From NCBI GenBank assembly GCA_002389905.1, contig DGRE01000029.1, positions 11,001 through 75,000 of the forward strand: a DNA stretch of 64,000 bases, given 5' to 3'. Source of the stretch: Hungatella sp. UBA4396 (GTDB taxonomy: Bacteria > Bacillota > Clostridia > Lachnospirales > Lachnospiraceae). Shown piece after piece: positions 8,415 to 16,402 of this stretch (position 1 is the stretch's first letter; every line of letters begins with the position of its first letter). The notes below the pieces were generated by a model. It was not told where the DNA came from. It saw nothing but the letters and a program-made list of their open reading frames with translations, and made no database searches. The position numbers were made by a program, and so were the translations under genes.

Positions 8415-9818
8415 ATGCGAGATCTTGTAGTACGTATGCAGTCTATAGAATTAAAAAACATCAAAAACGTAAATAACGGAAAAATCGAAATGCCCAACAC
8501 CTTCCGAAAAAAACTATCATACAAAAATCCAGAAATCTTAGGCTTATACGGCCAAAACGGCTCCGGCAAGACTGCGGTTGTAGATGCCCTGTATTTCCTT
8601 CAGCGCATTATGACCGGCAATGTACTTGACCCAGAAATAGAAGACTACATCGACGTAAAAGAAACCAATGCCGAAATAACAACAGAATTTGCCCTTTACA
8701 CAGCAACGGAGATTTACGAAGTCACTTATAAAGTCACACTTCACAACCCCTCCCAGGGCCGCGCAGAAATCTGCCGTGAAACCCTAAGCTGCGCCAAAAC
8801 CACTTCCGAAGGAAGAAGCAATAAAACCGTATTCATGGACTACAACCGTGAGGACGAAGCCATCTTCACCCCGAAAAAACGCCTGGACGAGTTAGTAGAA
8901 GAAAACAAATCCTACAAAATGGACTTACTGGTTGCAAAAAGAATTGCAAAAAAGAGCAACTGCTCCTATATATTCGGTGAGAACAGCAGAGAAGTATTCC
9001 AGAGCAATTTTCAGGGAGCCTTTCAGGAATATTCCTTTATCATAATATCCTTATTCCGTTTCGCCCTGACAGACTTATTCGTAATCCGCAACACCCATTC
9101 CGGTGTTATTTCGGCCAATTTAATCCTCCCCATGGCATTTCGGATTGAAGCCGGTGAAATGGCGGGAAAAGCCATGAAAGGTGATTTTGCCGTTTCTCTT
9201 GTCCACCCCACAGTGATCGATAAGGAGAAAAAAGAAGTCTTATACCAGATTGTGGAGGAAATCAACACAGTCCTCTACACCATTATTCCCGGAATGAAAA
9301 TGGGGATTCGGGATTACGGATTGCAGCTTATGGACAGCGGAAAAGAAGGAATCAAGATCGAACTTTTATCAGTAAGAGATGACATTGAATTTCCTATCCG
9401 CATGGAATCAGAAGGAATCATAAAAATAATCTCCATTCTAAATGCATTGATCCACGCCTTTGGTGACTCTTCCGTATGCCTGGTCATTGACGAATTAGAT
9501 GCCGGTATTTTTGAATTCATGCTGGGAGAACTGCTTTCCATATTTGACAAAAGCGCAAAGGGCCAGCTCATTTTCACATCTCACAACCTGCGGGCATTGG
9601 AAATGCTGGAAAAAGAGAGCATTATGTTTTCCACCTCTAATCCCCAAAACCGCTACATCCACATGAAACACATAAAAAATTCCAATAATCTGCGGGACGT
9701 ATATTTACGAAGCATAACCCTGGGAGGTCAGAAAGAGGAAATTTATGCGGAAACAGACAGCTTAAAGATTTCCCGTGCTTTCCGAAAAGCAGGCAGGAGT
9801 ATATGGGATGAAAAATAG
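8415..9818 (+). CDS. AAA family ATPase (OLD/RloA-like), candidate defence gene
   Basis: 467-residue ABC/AAA_15-type ATPase. An ATG at 8415 is preceded by GGAGGA; the upstream ATG at 8400 overlaps that ribosome site. N-terminal MQSIELKNIKNVNNGKIE resembles the entry strand of OLD/RecF-like ATPases, followed by Walker A GLYGQNGSGKTAVVDAL at about residues 44-60. Walker B is SVCLVIDELDAGIF around 355-370, and the H-loop is LIFTSHNLRALE around 390. No nuclease domain follows, so this looks like the ATPase half of a split OLD-like system. The downstream gene overlaps it by 11 nt and has Toprim-like motifs. Position directly after Wadjet suggests a defence role. Codon choice (many AAA Lys, C-ending third positions) differs from jetA-D, hinting at separate acquisition. 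I cannot assign it to a named system. Confidence 0.8.
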   Translation: MRDLVVRMQSIELKNIKNVNNGKIEMPNTFRKKLSYKNPEILGLYGQNGSGKTAVVDALYFLQRIMTGNVLDPEIEDYIDVKETNAEITTEFALYTATEIYEVTYKVTLHNPSQGRAEICRETLSCAKTTSEGRSNKTVFMDYNREDEAIFTPKKRLDELVEENKSYKMDLLVAKRIAKKSNCSYIFGENSREVFQSNFQGAFQEYSFIIISLFRFALTDLFVIRNTHSGVISANLILPMAFRIEAGEMAGKAMKGDFAVSLVHPTVIDKEKKEVLYQIVEEINTVLYTIIPGMKMGIRDYGLQLMDSGKEGIKIELLSVRDDIEFPIRMESEGIIKIISILNALIHAFGDSSVCLVIDELDAGIFEFMLGELLSIFDKSAKGQLIFTSHNLRALEMLEKESIMFSTSNPQNRYIHMKHIKNSNNLRDVYLRSITLGGQKEEIYAETDSLKISRAFRKAGRSIWDEK

Positions 9819-10500
9819 CGAGAAAAAGGTCCTTCTATTCCTGGTGGAAGGCCCTAGTGACGAAGCTGCCATCGGTACAATCATCAAAGAGTATTTTGAA
9901 GCAGAGCAGGTACAGTTTCTTGTAGTCCATGGCGACATCACAGTAAGGGATTATGTGAGCACAGATAAGATTCTTACAAAGATCAATGAATTAGTCAACA
10001 AAGTGAAAAGCATATACGGCTACAAAACCGCAGATTTCCTAAGAATCATTCACTTAACAGATTCCGATGGAGTTTTCATCCCCGATGAACACGTACACAA
10101 GGCCGATGTAGATAGCATTGAGTATTATGAGGACCGTATGGAGACGTCTTCTGTAAAAAACACATTAGATAGAAACCACAGGAAAAAAGAAATATTATTT
10201 AAATTACACAGAACAGGAAAAATAGGTACCATTCCTTACCGAATCTATTATAATTCCTGCAACCTGGAACATGTGCTTTTTGGTGATCAAAAGGATTTTT
10301 CTGATGAAGAAAAGGAAGAATTATCAGACGGATTTGCAGAACAATACGAAGGCCGTGTCAATGATTTTGTCAAATTCATTTCATCTCCGGAAATAGCTGC
10401 ACCCGGAAGTTATCAGGAAACATGGAGGTATATGGAAGAAGGTTTAAATTCCTTGAAGCGGGCCACCAATATGCATCATCTATTTCAGGAATCCCGGTAA
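9808..10500 (+). CDS. Small Toprim-like protein partnered with the AAA ATPase
   Basis: 230-residue protein starting at ATG 9808, with CAGGAG upstream and an 11-nt overlap with the ATPase stop. It starts KKVLLFLVEGPSDEAAIGTI, which has the strand-Glu-Gly form of a Toprim motif I. It then has FLRIIHLTDSDGVF, a strand ending in DxD as in Toprim motif II. Later YYNSCNLEHVLFG occupies the position of the NPCFELW-type motif of RloB-like nucleases. No membrane or signal segment is seen. I infer a metal-dependent nuclease effector working with the ATPase, by analogy with RloAB or AriAB (PARIS), but overall similarity to those families is not obvious by eye. The alternative is a regulatory or RNA-binding subunit. 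The overlap argues strongly that the two are one functional unit. Confidence 0.6.
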   Translation: MKNSEKKVLLFLVEGPSDEAAIGTIIKEYFEAEQVQFLVVHGDITVRDYVSTDKILTKINELVNKVKSIYGYKTADFLRIIHLTDSDGVFIPDEHVHKADVDSIEYYEDRMETSSVKNTLDRNHRKKEILFKLHRTGKIGTIPYRIYYNSCNLEHVLFGDQKDFSDEEKEELSDGFAEQYEGRVNDFVKFISSPEIAAPGSYQETWRYMEEGLNSLKRATNMHHLFQESR

Positions 10501-11008
10501 GTAAAAGTGCCTGAAGCCCTGGGTTCTATTCCCGGGTTCCAACTTTTCCGCCATATAAATATAAAATTTTTGTAAAAATTCTCAGTTACTGCGGACGGAA
10601 AATGATAATTTCCCGTCCGCAAATTCTTCTTCCCCAAAACCAACAGAGGCCGTATCAGCAAATTCCCCAAAGAAAAAAGCCTGAATTCCTAAAAAATATT
10701 ATTTTTTTCATAATCTTTTATGAAATCTTGTCGACATTACAATAAGCATACCTATGGTATATATAGTATATCTTTGTATTGTCATAGATATATGTAGTAT
10801 GTTTGATTTTTTAATCAGAAGAATAAAAGCCTTTTTACTAAAAAACGATAAAAGAATGTCGAATAATGCGATAGAATTTGCTTTTCAAATAGCTCAAAAC
10901 AGCTTATAGTGATTACAAGAACAGCGATAAACTATTAAGAATTCTGAATCCTTGTAATGGGATTTGGGAATTTTGAAAGGTTATAGCAGAAAAAGGAGGG
11001 TTTTCTAT
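10501..11008. other. AT-rich spacer between the defence island and small accessory genes
   Basis: About 500 bp without a convincing gene. It contains a GC-rich hairpin at 10591-10620 and a T-arm-like string at about 10520-10540 (see findings). An AT-rich imperfect inverted repeat runs from about 10747 to 10801 (CATACC... to ...GTAGTATG). TGTCGAA at 10857-10863 and TGTCGAC at 10729-10735 resemble Spo0A boxes, but this may be chance. Confidence 0.5.
10591..10620 (+). terminator. Hairpin downstream of the AAA/Toprim pair
   Basis: GCGGACGG (10591-10598) pairs with CCGTCCGC, extended by AAA/TTT with one bulge. Only a weak pyrimidine tract follows, so termination strength is uncertain. It is the first strong stem after the 10500 stop. 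Confidence 0.45.
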
Positions 11009-11158
11009 ATGACAGATGCTGAGAAGCTGCGGATTATAGAGATAGAGAATGAGAAACTACTGGAGGAGAATATGAAACTCTACAAGGTGATTGAAAGGCT
11101 GAATCAGACACTCAACCGATTGATCGGACGTTACATATGCTCTGACAGAATGGCCTGA
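11009..11158 (+). CDS. Small coiled-coil protein (49 aa), unknown function
   Basis: ATG at 11009 follows AAAGGAGGG with 8 nt spacing. That is far better than the in-frame upstream ATG at 10964, so I use the 49-residue form. The product is almost one amphipathic helix (IIEIENEKLLEENMKLYKVIERLNQTLNRL) with a Leu/Ile heptad pattern, i.e. a likely dimeric coiled coil. Its core resembles the C-terminal helix of the facing gene at 11219-11611 (ELEIENEKLNKTIEWMHQTI), so the two may be related or interact. No catalytic residues are seen. Function unknown. Confidence 0.6.
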   Translation: MTDAEKLRIIEIENEKLLEENMKLYKVIERLNQTLNRLIGRYICSDRMA

Positions 11159-11164
11159 ACCGGG

Positions 11165-11203
11165 GGATATAACCGGGAGTGCCCGTCACTCCCGGTTATA
11201 TCC
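11165..11203. terminator. Perfect 16-bp hairpin between two facing genes
   Basis: GGATATAACCGGGAGT (11165-11180) pairs perfectly with 11188-11203 around a 7-nt loop. It lies 6 nt after the stop of the + strand coiled-coil gene and 16 nt from the stop of the minus strand gene. It could end transcripts from both sides. There is no long U tract. Confidence 0.65.
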
Positions 11204-11218
11204 TTGTAAGGCTGTTTC

Positions 11219-11611
11219 TTATTTGAAATGCTCCTTGCCATCAGAAGTAAGTCCTTTGCTTGCGCGGACCATTTCCCAAATGGTCTGGTGCATCCATTCG
11301 ATGGTTTTGTTTAGTTTTTCATTTTCAATTTCCAGTTCGGTAATGCGGGCACCCATCTGGGCGATGATCTCTCTTTTGTTATTTGTCTTATGAGGCTCCA
11401 GCAGGCGCTTTACATAAGGAGAAGATGACATAATAATATATGCGGAAAGCAGCTCGTCCCTCTCTTCACAAGACAAATCCATAAAGTCCTGATAGTTAAG
11501 ATCCAGACATGTCATTTCTAACCGGCATTTGGGGCACACTGCATTCCGTTCAAGTTGGTAATATCCATAGTAGCCGCATTTGGGGCAGTAATATACGGAT
11601 AGTTCTCTCAT
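11219..11611 (-). CDS. Zinc-ribbon plus coiled-coil protein, unknown function
   Basis: 130-residue protein with AGGAGGAG just upstream of its ATG. The N-terminus is a four-Cys zinc ribbon: YYCPKCGYYGYY then AVCPKCRLEM (Cys pairs near residues 9/12 and 26/29). A helical middle follows (YQDFMDLSCEERDELLSAYI). The C-terminal coiled coil (ARITELEIENEKLNKTIEWM) resembles the small protein encoded opposite at 11009-11158. No enzyme motif is present. A regulatory or scaffold role is possible. Function unknown. Confidence 0.7.
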   Translation of the reverse strand: MRELSVYYCPKCGYYGYYQLERNAVCPKCRLEMTCLDLNYQDFMDLSCEERDELLSAYIIMSSSPYVKRLLEPHKTNNKREIIAQMGARITELEIENEKLNKTIEWMHQTIWEMVRASKGLTSDGKEHFK

Positions 11612-11768
11612 TGTTCTCCTCCTTTTTCGTATATGGTAAAAAATGGTCTACTTCTATATATATAACGTAAGATAAATTAAAATATGACGAAAAAAAACAT
11701 AAAACATATAGAATATGTAACCTTATAGAATTAACGGAAAAATTATAAAAAATAGTGCAGAAATACAT

Positions 11769-11803
11769 AAAAAGTCCGCAGGCTTGAGCGCCGCGGACTT
11801 TTT
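11769..11803. terminator. Rho-independent terminator of the binding-repeat protein gene
   Basis: AAAAAGTCCGC (11769-11779) pairs with GCGGACTTTTT (11793-11803) around a 13-nt loop. On the minus strand the stem ends in a T run, placed about 40 nt after the stop at 11844. It can also act on + strand transcripts. Confidence 0.75.
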
Positions 11804-11843
11804 AAATTTGAACGGATGAATCTTTTGTATTTTTATGTTATTT

Positions 11844-13181
11844 TTACTGAATGATACCGTTAGCATCTACGACAAATACTTTGCCGTTAGCATCCTTGTA
11901 GTCTCTGAAACCAGCACCAAGCTCCGGTTTTTCAGAGGACTTAGAGGTGGAAGATGCTTTCTGAACAGCGCCGCTGGTGTTTACCAGATAGTTGGTGCCG
12001 TTAAGAGCAACAGGAGCCATCTTTAAGTCAACGTCAGCTTCTTTTCTTAAACCGTACTCATAAACAGTGTTGTCCAGGATTCCGTGGTAGCCCTGTCCTT
12101 TTTTGCTTCCGGAGGTCTGGAAGTACCAGATCTCATTCTCATCAGTATCTTCGTTGTAAATGGTCTGCTTGCCGGTGCTCATAGCGCCGTTGTCTGCGAA
12201 GTAGAAGTTAGCGATGGTATCGTTATCCAGGTTAACTACTTCCAGTCCAGTCTGCATTTCACCTTTTGTATTAAATCCATATTTCTGAGAGCTTATAGTA
12301 AATAATCCAATTCCTTTTTCAGCATAGTAAGGTGCGCCGTTTTTGAAGAAGAACCAATGAAGTGTGCCTTCTTCGCTAAGCTCTGAAATGCCTTCGATTT
12401 CTCTCCAGCCTTCTGCTCTTGCACCGCTTTCCTCATCATAGTAGTGATATCCAGCTGCAGTATCTTTTGTATTTTCGGCCGCTTCTGATGGAGTCGCAGT
12501 TTCAGGAAGCTTATACCATCCGGTCTGCATTTCTCCATTGACAAAGGTATAGTAGGAACCTTCGATTTTCTTGTCCACCTGGTCTTTGACCATGGCGCCG
12601 TCTTTATCGAAATAGTACCAGGAGAGTGGATCTTCTGCGTCCTCATCTGCGTTTTCAAGCTGGAACCAGCCTGTTTTCTGAGCGCCGTCATTTTCGTCGC
12701 CGAGATAGTAGGTGAAGTCACCGATTTCGACTTTGCCGGTCAGCATCTGGCCCTGCTCGTCAAAATAATACCCTTTGTCTTCGATTTTCTGCCACTTGGA
12801 GATAACGGCCTTACCGTCTTTTCCATAATAATGCCAGAAAACTTCCGGTGCGTCAGGGGAGTCCCAATAGTTGTCGTTGTTCACGGAAATCCACTGGTTG
12901 ATCACTCTTTTTCCGCTGTCGTCAACGTAGTATTCATCAATTTCCTGACTTGTGGCAATTTCGCCATTCTCATCTAAGTAGTACCAATCATTGCCGTATT
13001 TCTTCCATGAATCGGTAGCGTAAAAATCGCCTTCTTCATAGAACTTTAAGGAACCGTTTTCCTCAACCCAACCGGTTGCTTTTGCATAAGCGGTTGCGCT
13101 TGTAAGGCCCAGTTCCGGAGCTGCCATGGCGATTACGCCGGCAGCGGATAATACAGCCATCAATTTAAAATGCTTTTTCAT
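11844..13181 (-). CDS. Secreted choline/glucan-binding repeat protein
   Basis: 445 residues from ATG at 13181 (AAAGGAGAG upstream; the in-frame start 24 nt earlier overlaps the ribosome site). MKKHFKLMAVLSAAGVIAMA is a signal peptide with likely cleavage near ATAYA. The rest is a run of about 12-14 cell-wall-binding repeats of the WxxxxGxWYYxDxxGxxxTG type, e.g. KKYGNDWYYLDENGEIATSQ, GKAVISKWQKIEDKGYYFDE and MQTGWYKLPE. Such repeats form beta-solenoids that bind choline-substituted teichoic acids or glucans. No catalytic domain is attached. A Thr/Ser/Ala/Glu-rich loop (ETATPSEAAENTKDTA) interrupts the array. It probably acts as a surface structural or adhesion protein. It sits next to the polysaccharide locus but is transcribed separately. 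Confidence 0.85.
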   Translation of the reverse strand: MKKHFKLMAVLSAAGVIAMAAPELGLTSATAYAKATGWVEENGSLKFYEEGDFYATDSWKKYGNDWYYLDENGEIATSQEIDEYYVDDSGKRVINQWISVNNDNYWDSPDAPEVFWHYYGKDGKAVISKWQKIEDKGYYFDEQGQMLTGKVEIGDFTYYLGDENDGAQKTGWFQLENADEDAEDPLSWYYFDKDGAMVKDQVDKKIEGSYYTFVNGEMQTGWYKLPETATPSEAAENTKDTAAGYHYYDEESGARAEGWREIEGISELSEEGTLHWFFFKNGAPYYAEKGIGLFTISSQKYGFNTKGEMQTGLEVVNLDNDTIANFYFADNGAMSTGKQTIYNEDTDENEIWYFQTSGSKKGQGYHGILDNTVYEYGLRKEADVDLKMAPVALNGTNYLVNTSGAVQKASSTSKSSEKPELGAGFRDYKDANGKVFVVDANGIIQ

Positions 13182-13481
13182 AAATATGTTCTCTCCTTTT
13201 TGCAATAAGTTTTATCGTGGCCGAAAATCCATCGTTGCATTACTCTGCGATTATAACCCATAGCCAGGATACAATGATAGTGTGGTTTCATGGCAAATAT
13301 GGAAGGAGGTAACAGAATAAGAAAAAAGATGAGAAAACCCAGGGGTTTCCCCTTGCCGGCAGCCGAAAAATAGAAGAATCCACCTTCAGAAAGTAAGAAA
13401 ACTTTAAATAGGAAAATAAAGGCTGGTATGATATAATTACAAAACAGAGAATAAACAGCCCTTAAAGAGGAGATCCAAGCC

Positions 13482-15410
13482 ATGAGAATGAAAGTATCCA
13501 ACTATATTTCCCAAAAACTGGTGGATTCCGGAATTACCCAGGTATTTACCGTCACAGGCGGAGGCGCCATGCATTTAAATGACGCTCTGGGCCACCAGGA
13601 AGGCCTGCACTGCTTGTATAACCACCATGAACAGGCCTGCGCCATAGCCGCAGAGGCCTACGCCAGAATCCATGGAAAGATAGGAGCGGTCTGCGTGACC
13701 ACCGGACCTGGCGGCACCAATGCCATTACCGGAGTGCTGGGAGGCTGGCTGGATTCCATTCCCATGCTGATCTTATCCGGACAAGTACGCTATGATACCA
13801 CTGCCCGCTGGTCAGGTGTAGGAATCAGAGCCATGGGCGACCAGGAGTTTGATATTATAAAGTCCGTTGACTGTATGACAAAGTACAGTGAGATGGTCAT
13901 TGATCCCATGAGAATCCGTTTTTGCCTGGAAAAGGCCATTTATCTGGCACTTTCCGGACGCCAGGGTCCTGCCTGGCTGGACATCCCCTTAAATGTTCAG
14001 GGAGCTTATATTGAAACCGATGATTTGATCGGCTTTTCTCCAGAGAATTACGAGGCAGGCGGAGACGGCTGGGTTTCTGAGACCGGCCCCAAAATCAGGG
14101 AAGATCAGGCAGGGGAGGGGGAAACCCGCCAGATACTTCCGTCACAGGTGGCGGACGACACGGTTCGGGCCATTTTGGACAAGATCCGTTCTTCTTCCCG
14201 CCCGGTGATCAATGCAGGAAATGGAATACGGATCGGAAAAGCTTATGAGGTGTTTGTCAGAGTGGCGGAAAAACTGGGAATCCCGGTGGTGACCGGATGG
14301 AACAGTATCGACTGTCTTCATGATGACCATCCTCTCTATACCGGCAGAGCCGGGGGAATGGGAGACCGCCCCGGCAACTTTGCAATCCAAAACAGCGATC
14401 TTGTCCTTTCCCTGGGAAGCCGTTTAAGCATCAGGCAGGTAGGGTATTCTTATAATACATGGGCCAGAGCTGCTCACGTGATTGTCAATGACATTGACCA
14501 GGAAGAACTGAAAAAACCATCGGTTCATGCTGATATGAGGGTTCATGCCGATGTAAAGGATTTGCTGGAGTCCATGGAAAGGCTCCTGGACTGCGAATAC
14601 AAGGCCACCAGGGAACACCCCTTATTTTCAGGAGGAAAAGGTCTGGATAACATGACCTGGAATGAGACCTGCCTCATGTGGAAAGAAACCTATCCGGTAG
14701 TGCTGCCAAAGCATTATATTGATGAAGGCAAGGGAACAAATGTCTACGCCTTTATTAAGGAATTAAGCTCCAGGCTTTCCAAAAATCAGATCACAGTGGT
14801 AGGGAACGGCTCTGCCTGCGTGGTGGGCGGACATGCCTATGTGATCAAGGAAGGACAGCGCTTTTTATCCAATTCTGCAGTTGCCAGCATGGGATATGAT
14901 CTTCCGGCGGCTATCGGCGTCTGCATGACAGAACAGGAACAAGATACCATTCTGGTGACAGGAGACGGCAGCCTCCAGATGAATTTACAGGAGCTGCAGA
15001 CGATTATTCATCACCGTATGGCTATTAAAATATTCCTCATTAATAATGGAGGGTATCACTCCATCCGCCAGACCCAGAAGAATTTCTTCGGAGAGCCTTT
15101 GGTGGGAATCGGAGAGGACAGCATGGATTTAAGCTTTCCTGACATGGCAAAGCTTTCCGGAGCTTATGGCTATCCTTACGTGGCCATCCATAACAACGGG
15201 GAATTGGAACGGGGAATTGAAGAGACTCTTTCCATAGAGGGACCAGTCATCTGCGAGGTGTTTGTGAGCAGGGATCAGAACTTTGAACCGAAATCCTCGG
15301 CTAAGCGTCTGCCTGACGGAACCATGGTATCTCCTCCTTTGGAGGATTTATCCCCCTTCCTGCCTGATGAGGAGATGGACCGGAATATGATTATTCCCCG
15401 GATAAAGTAG
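13482..15410 (+). CDS. ThDP-dependent enzyme, acetolactate-synthase-like (YerE-type candidate)
   Basis: 642-residue thiamine-diphosphate enzyme and first gene of the polysaccharide locus; a TATAAT-like box lies at 13432-13437. The N-terminal Pyr domain has QVFTVTGGGAMHLNDALG and the cofactor-activating Glu in NHHEQACAIAAEAYAR. A central domain runs from about residue 225 to 370. The C-terminal PP domain has VTGDGSLQMN with the metal-binding GDG...NN motif ending near LINNGG. The family carries out pyruvate decarboxylation and C-C ligation. Sugar-locus members such as YerE attach the two-carbon unit to a keto-sugar nucleotide. The neighbours (SDR, C-methyltransferase, secondary alcohol dehydrogenase, glycosyltransferases) favour sugar branching over branched-chain amino acid synthesis. 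There is no small ALS subunit nearby. The substrate is inferred. Confidence 0.8.
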   Translation: MRMKVSNYISQKLVDSGITQVFTVTGGGAMHLNDALGHQEGLHCLYNHHEQACAIAAEAYARIHGKIGAVCVTTGPGGTNAITGVLGGWLDSIPMLILSGQVRYDTTARWSGVGIRAMGDQEFDIIKSVDCMTKYSEMVIDPMRIRFCLEKAIYLALSGRQGPAWLDIPLNVQGAYIETDDLIGFSPENYEAGGDGWVSETGPKIREDQAGEGETRQILPSQVADDTVRAILDKIRSSSRPVINAGNGIRIGKAYEVFVRVAEKLGIPVVTGWNSIDCLHDDHPLYTGRAGGMGDRPGNFAIQNSDLVLSLGSRLSIRQVGYSYNTWARAAHVIVNDIDQEELKKPSVHADMRVHADVKDLLESMERLLDCEYKATREHPLFSGGKGLDNMTWNETCLMWKETYPVVLPKHYIDEGKGTNVYAFIKELSSRLSKNQITVVGNGSACVVGGHAYVIKEGQRFLSNSAVASMGYDLPAAIGVCMTEQEQDTILVTGDGSLQMNLQELQTIIHHRMAIKIFLINNGGYHSIRQTQKNFFGEPLVGIGEDSMDLSFPDMAKLSGAYGYPYVAIHNNGELERGIEETLSIEGPVICEVFVSRDQNFEPKSSAKRLPDGTMVSPPLEDLSPFLPDEEMDRNMIIPRIK

Positions 15411-15459
15411 TCAAATATTTCGCAGGAATAAAAGGTCAAAGAAATACGGAGGAGAAACG

Positions 15460-16401
15460 TTGAACGTTGTTGTAACGGGAGCCACCAGCTTTCTGGGAAG
15501 GAGGCTGGTGGACCGGCTTTTAAAAGACGGCAGCCAGGTGTTTGCGGTAGTCCGTCCAGGCTCAGGGAATTTAAGCAAGCTGGATGTAAACCGCAAGGGC
15601 CTGGTTTTAATTGAGCGTCAGCTTCAGGACTTGCAGGACCTTGATCAGGTCATTGGTGAACCTTGCGGCGCATTTTATCATTTTGGATGGGACGGCTCTG
15701 GAAGTGAAAATCGAATGAAGGCGGACGTACAGCAGAAGAATGCAGAGGATTCTTTAAAAGCTCTGGAGGGAGCCAGACGCCTTGGCTGCAAGCGCTTTCT
15801 TTTCAGCGGTTCCCAGGCAGAATACGGAATTCATAAGGAACCTTTATCAGAGGAGACAGAGTGCAGGCCGGTTTCTGAATACGGGAAAGCCAAGCTGGAA
15901 TTTTTAAAGCGGGCTATGGAGCAGACGGAAAGCTGGAGACAGGCGGGAATTTCTGACATGGAATACATTCATTCCAGAATATTCAGCGTCTATGGACCTG
16001 GAGACCACCCCTGGTCCTTGGTGGAAAGCTGTCTGGGTGCCTTTGGAAAAGGAGAGTACATTTCTCTGGGGGAATGCACCCAGATGTGGAATTTTTTATA
16101 TCTTGATGATTGTATCCAGGCTCTGGTGCTCCTGATGAATCAGGAGAAAGAATCCACTTCCGGGATTTATAACGTGGCGGGGCCGGAATGTGAAAACAGG
16201 CCATTGAGGGAATACATCCGGATGATGTATGAAACCATGGGCTTTCACGGAAGCTACAGCTATGGAAGGCGGAAACCCAATGCGGAAGGCCCGGCTAATC
16301 TGATTCCTGATATCAGAAAGCTTCAGGAGGCCACTGGTTGGAAGCCGGAGGTGTCATTTCCGGAAGGGATAAAAAGAACAGGCTTGGGAGGTAACATGTA
16401 A
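15460..16401 (+). CDS. Extended SDR, NAD-dependent epimerase/dehydratase family
   Basis: 313 residues from an unusual TTG start at 15460 supported by ACGGAGGAG 6 nt upstream. The Rossmann signature VTGATSFLGRRLVDRLL lies at the N-terminus. The catalytic YxxxK is in VSEYGKAKLEF (around residue 147) with a preceding Ser in LFSGSQAEYG. RIFSVYGPGDHPWSLV matches the sugar-binding region of nucleotide-sugar epimerases, reductases and dehydratases. It probably converts an activated sugar for the locus, perhaps as a 4-ketoreductase or epimerase. The next gene starts 1 nt after its stop. The exact reaction cannot be read from sequence. Confidence 0.82.
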   Translation: MNVVVTGATSFLGRRLVDRLLKDGSQVFAVVRPGSGNLSKLDVNRKGLVLIERQLQDLQDLDQVIGEPCGAFYHFGWDGSGSENRMKADVQQKNAEDSLKALEGARRLGCKRFLFSGSQAEYGIHKEPLSEETECRPVSEYGKAKLEFLKRAMEQTESWRQAGISDMEYIHSRIFSVYGPGDHPWSLVESCLGAFGKGEYISLGECTQMWNFLYLDDCIQALVLLMNQEKESTSGIYNVAGPECENRPLREYIRMMYETMGFHGSYSYGRRKPNAEGPANLIPDIRKLQEATGWKPEVSFPEGIKRTGLGGNM

Positions 16402-16402
16402 T

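Noticed and set aside
10515..10560. Possible tRNA gene
   Set aside because: Only a T-arm-like hairpin can be formed; there is no anticodon arm, D-arm or acceptor partner, so it is kept only as a weak island-end hint.
13206..13481. 107-codon minus-strand frame between the binding-repeat gene and the ThDP gene
   Set aside because: Overlaps the start of the ThDP gene, has no ribosome site and a low-information hydrophobic translation. The region more likely holds the divergent promoters.
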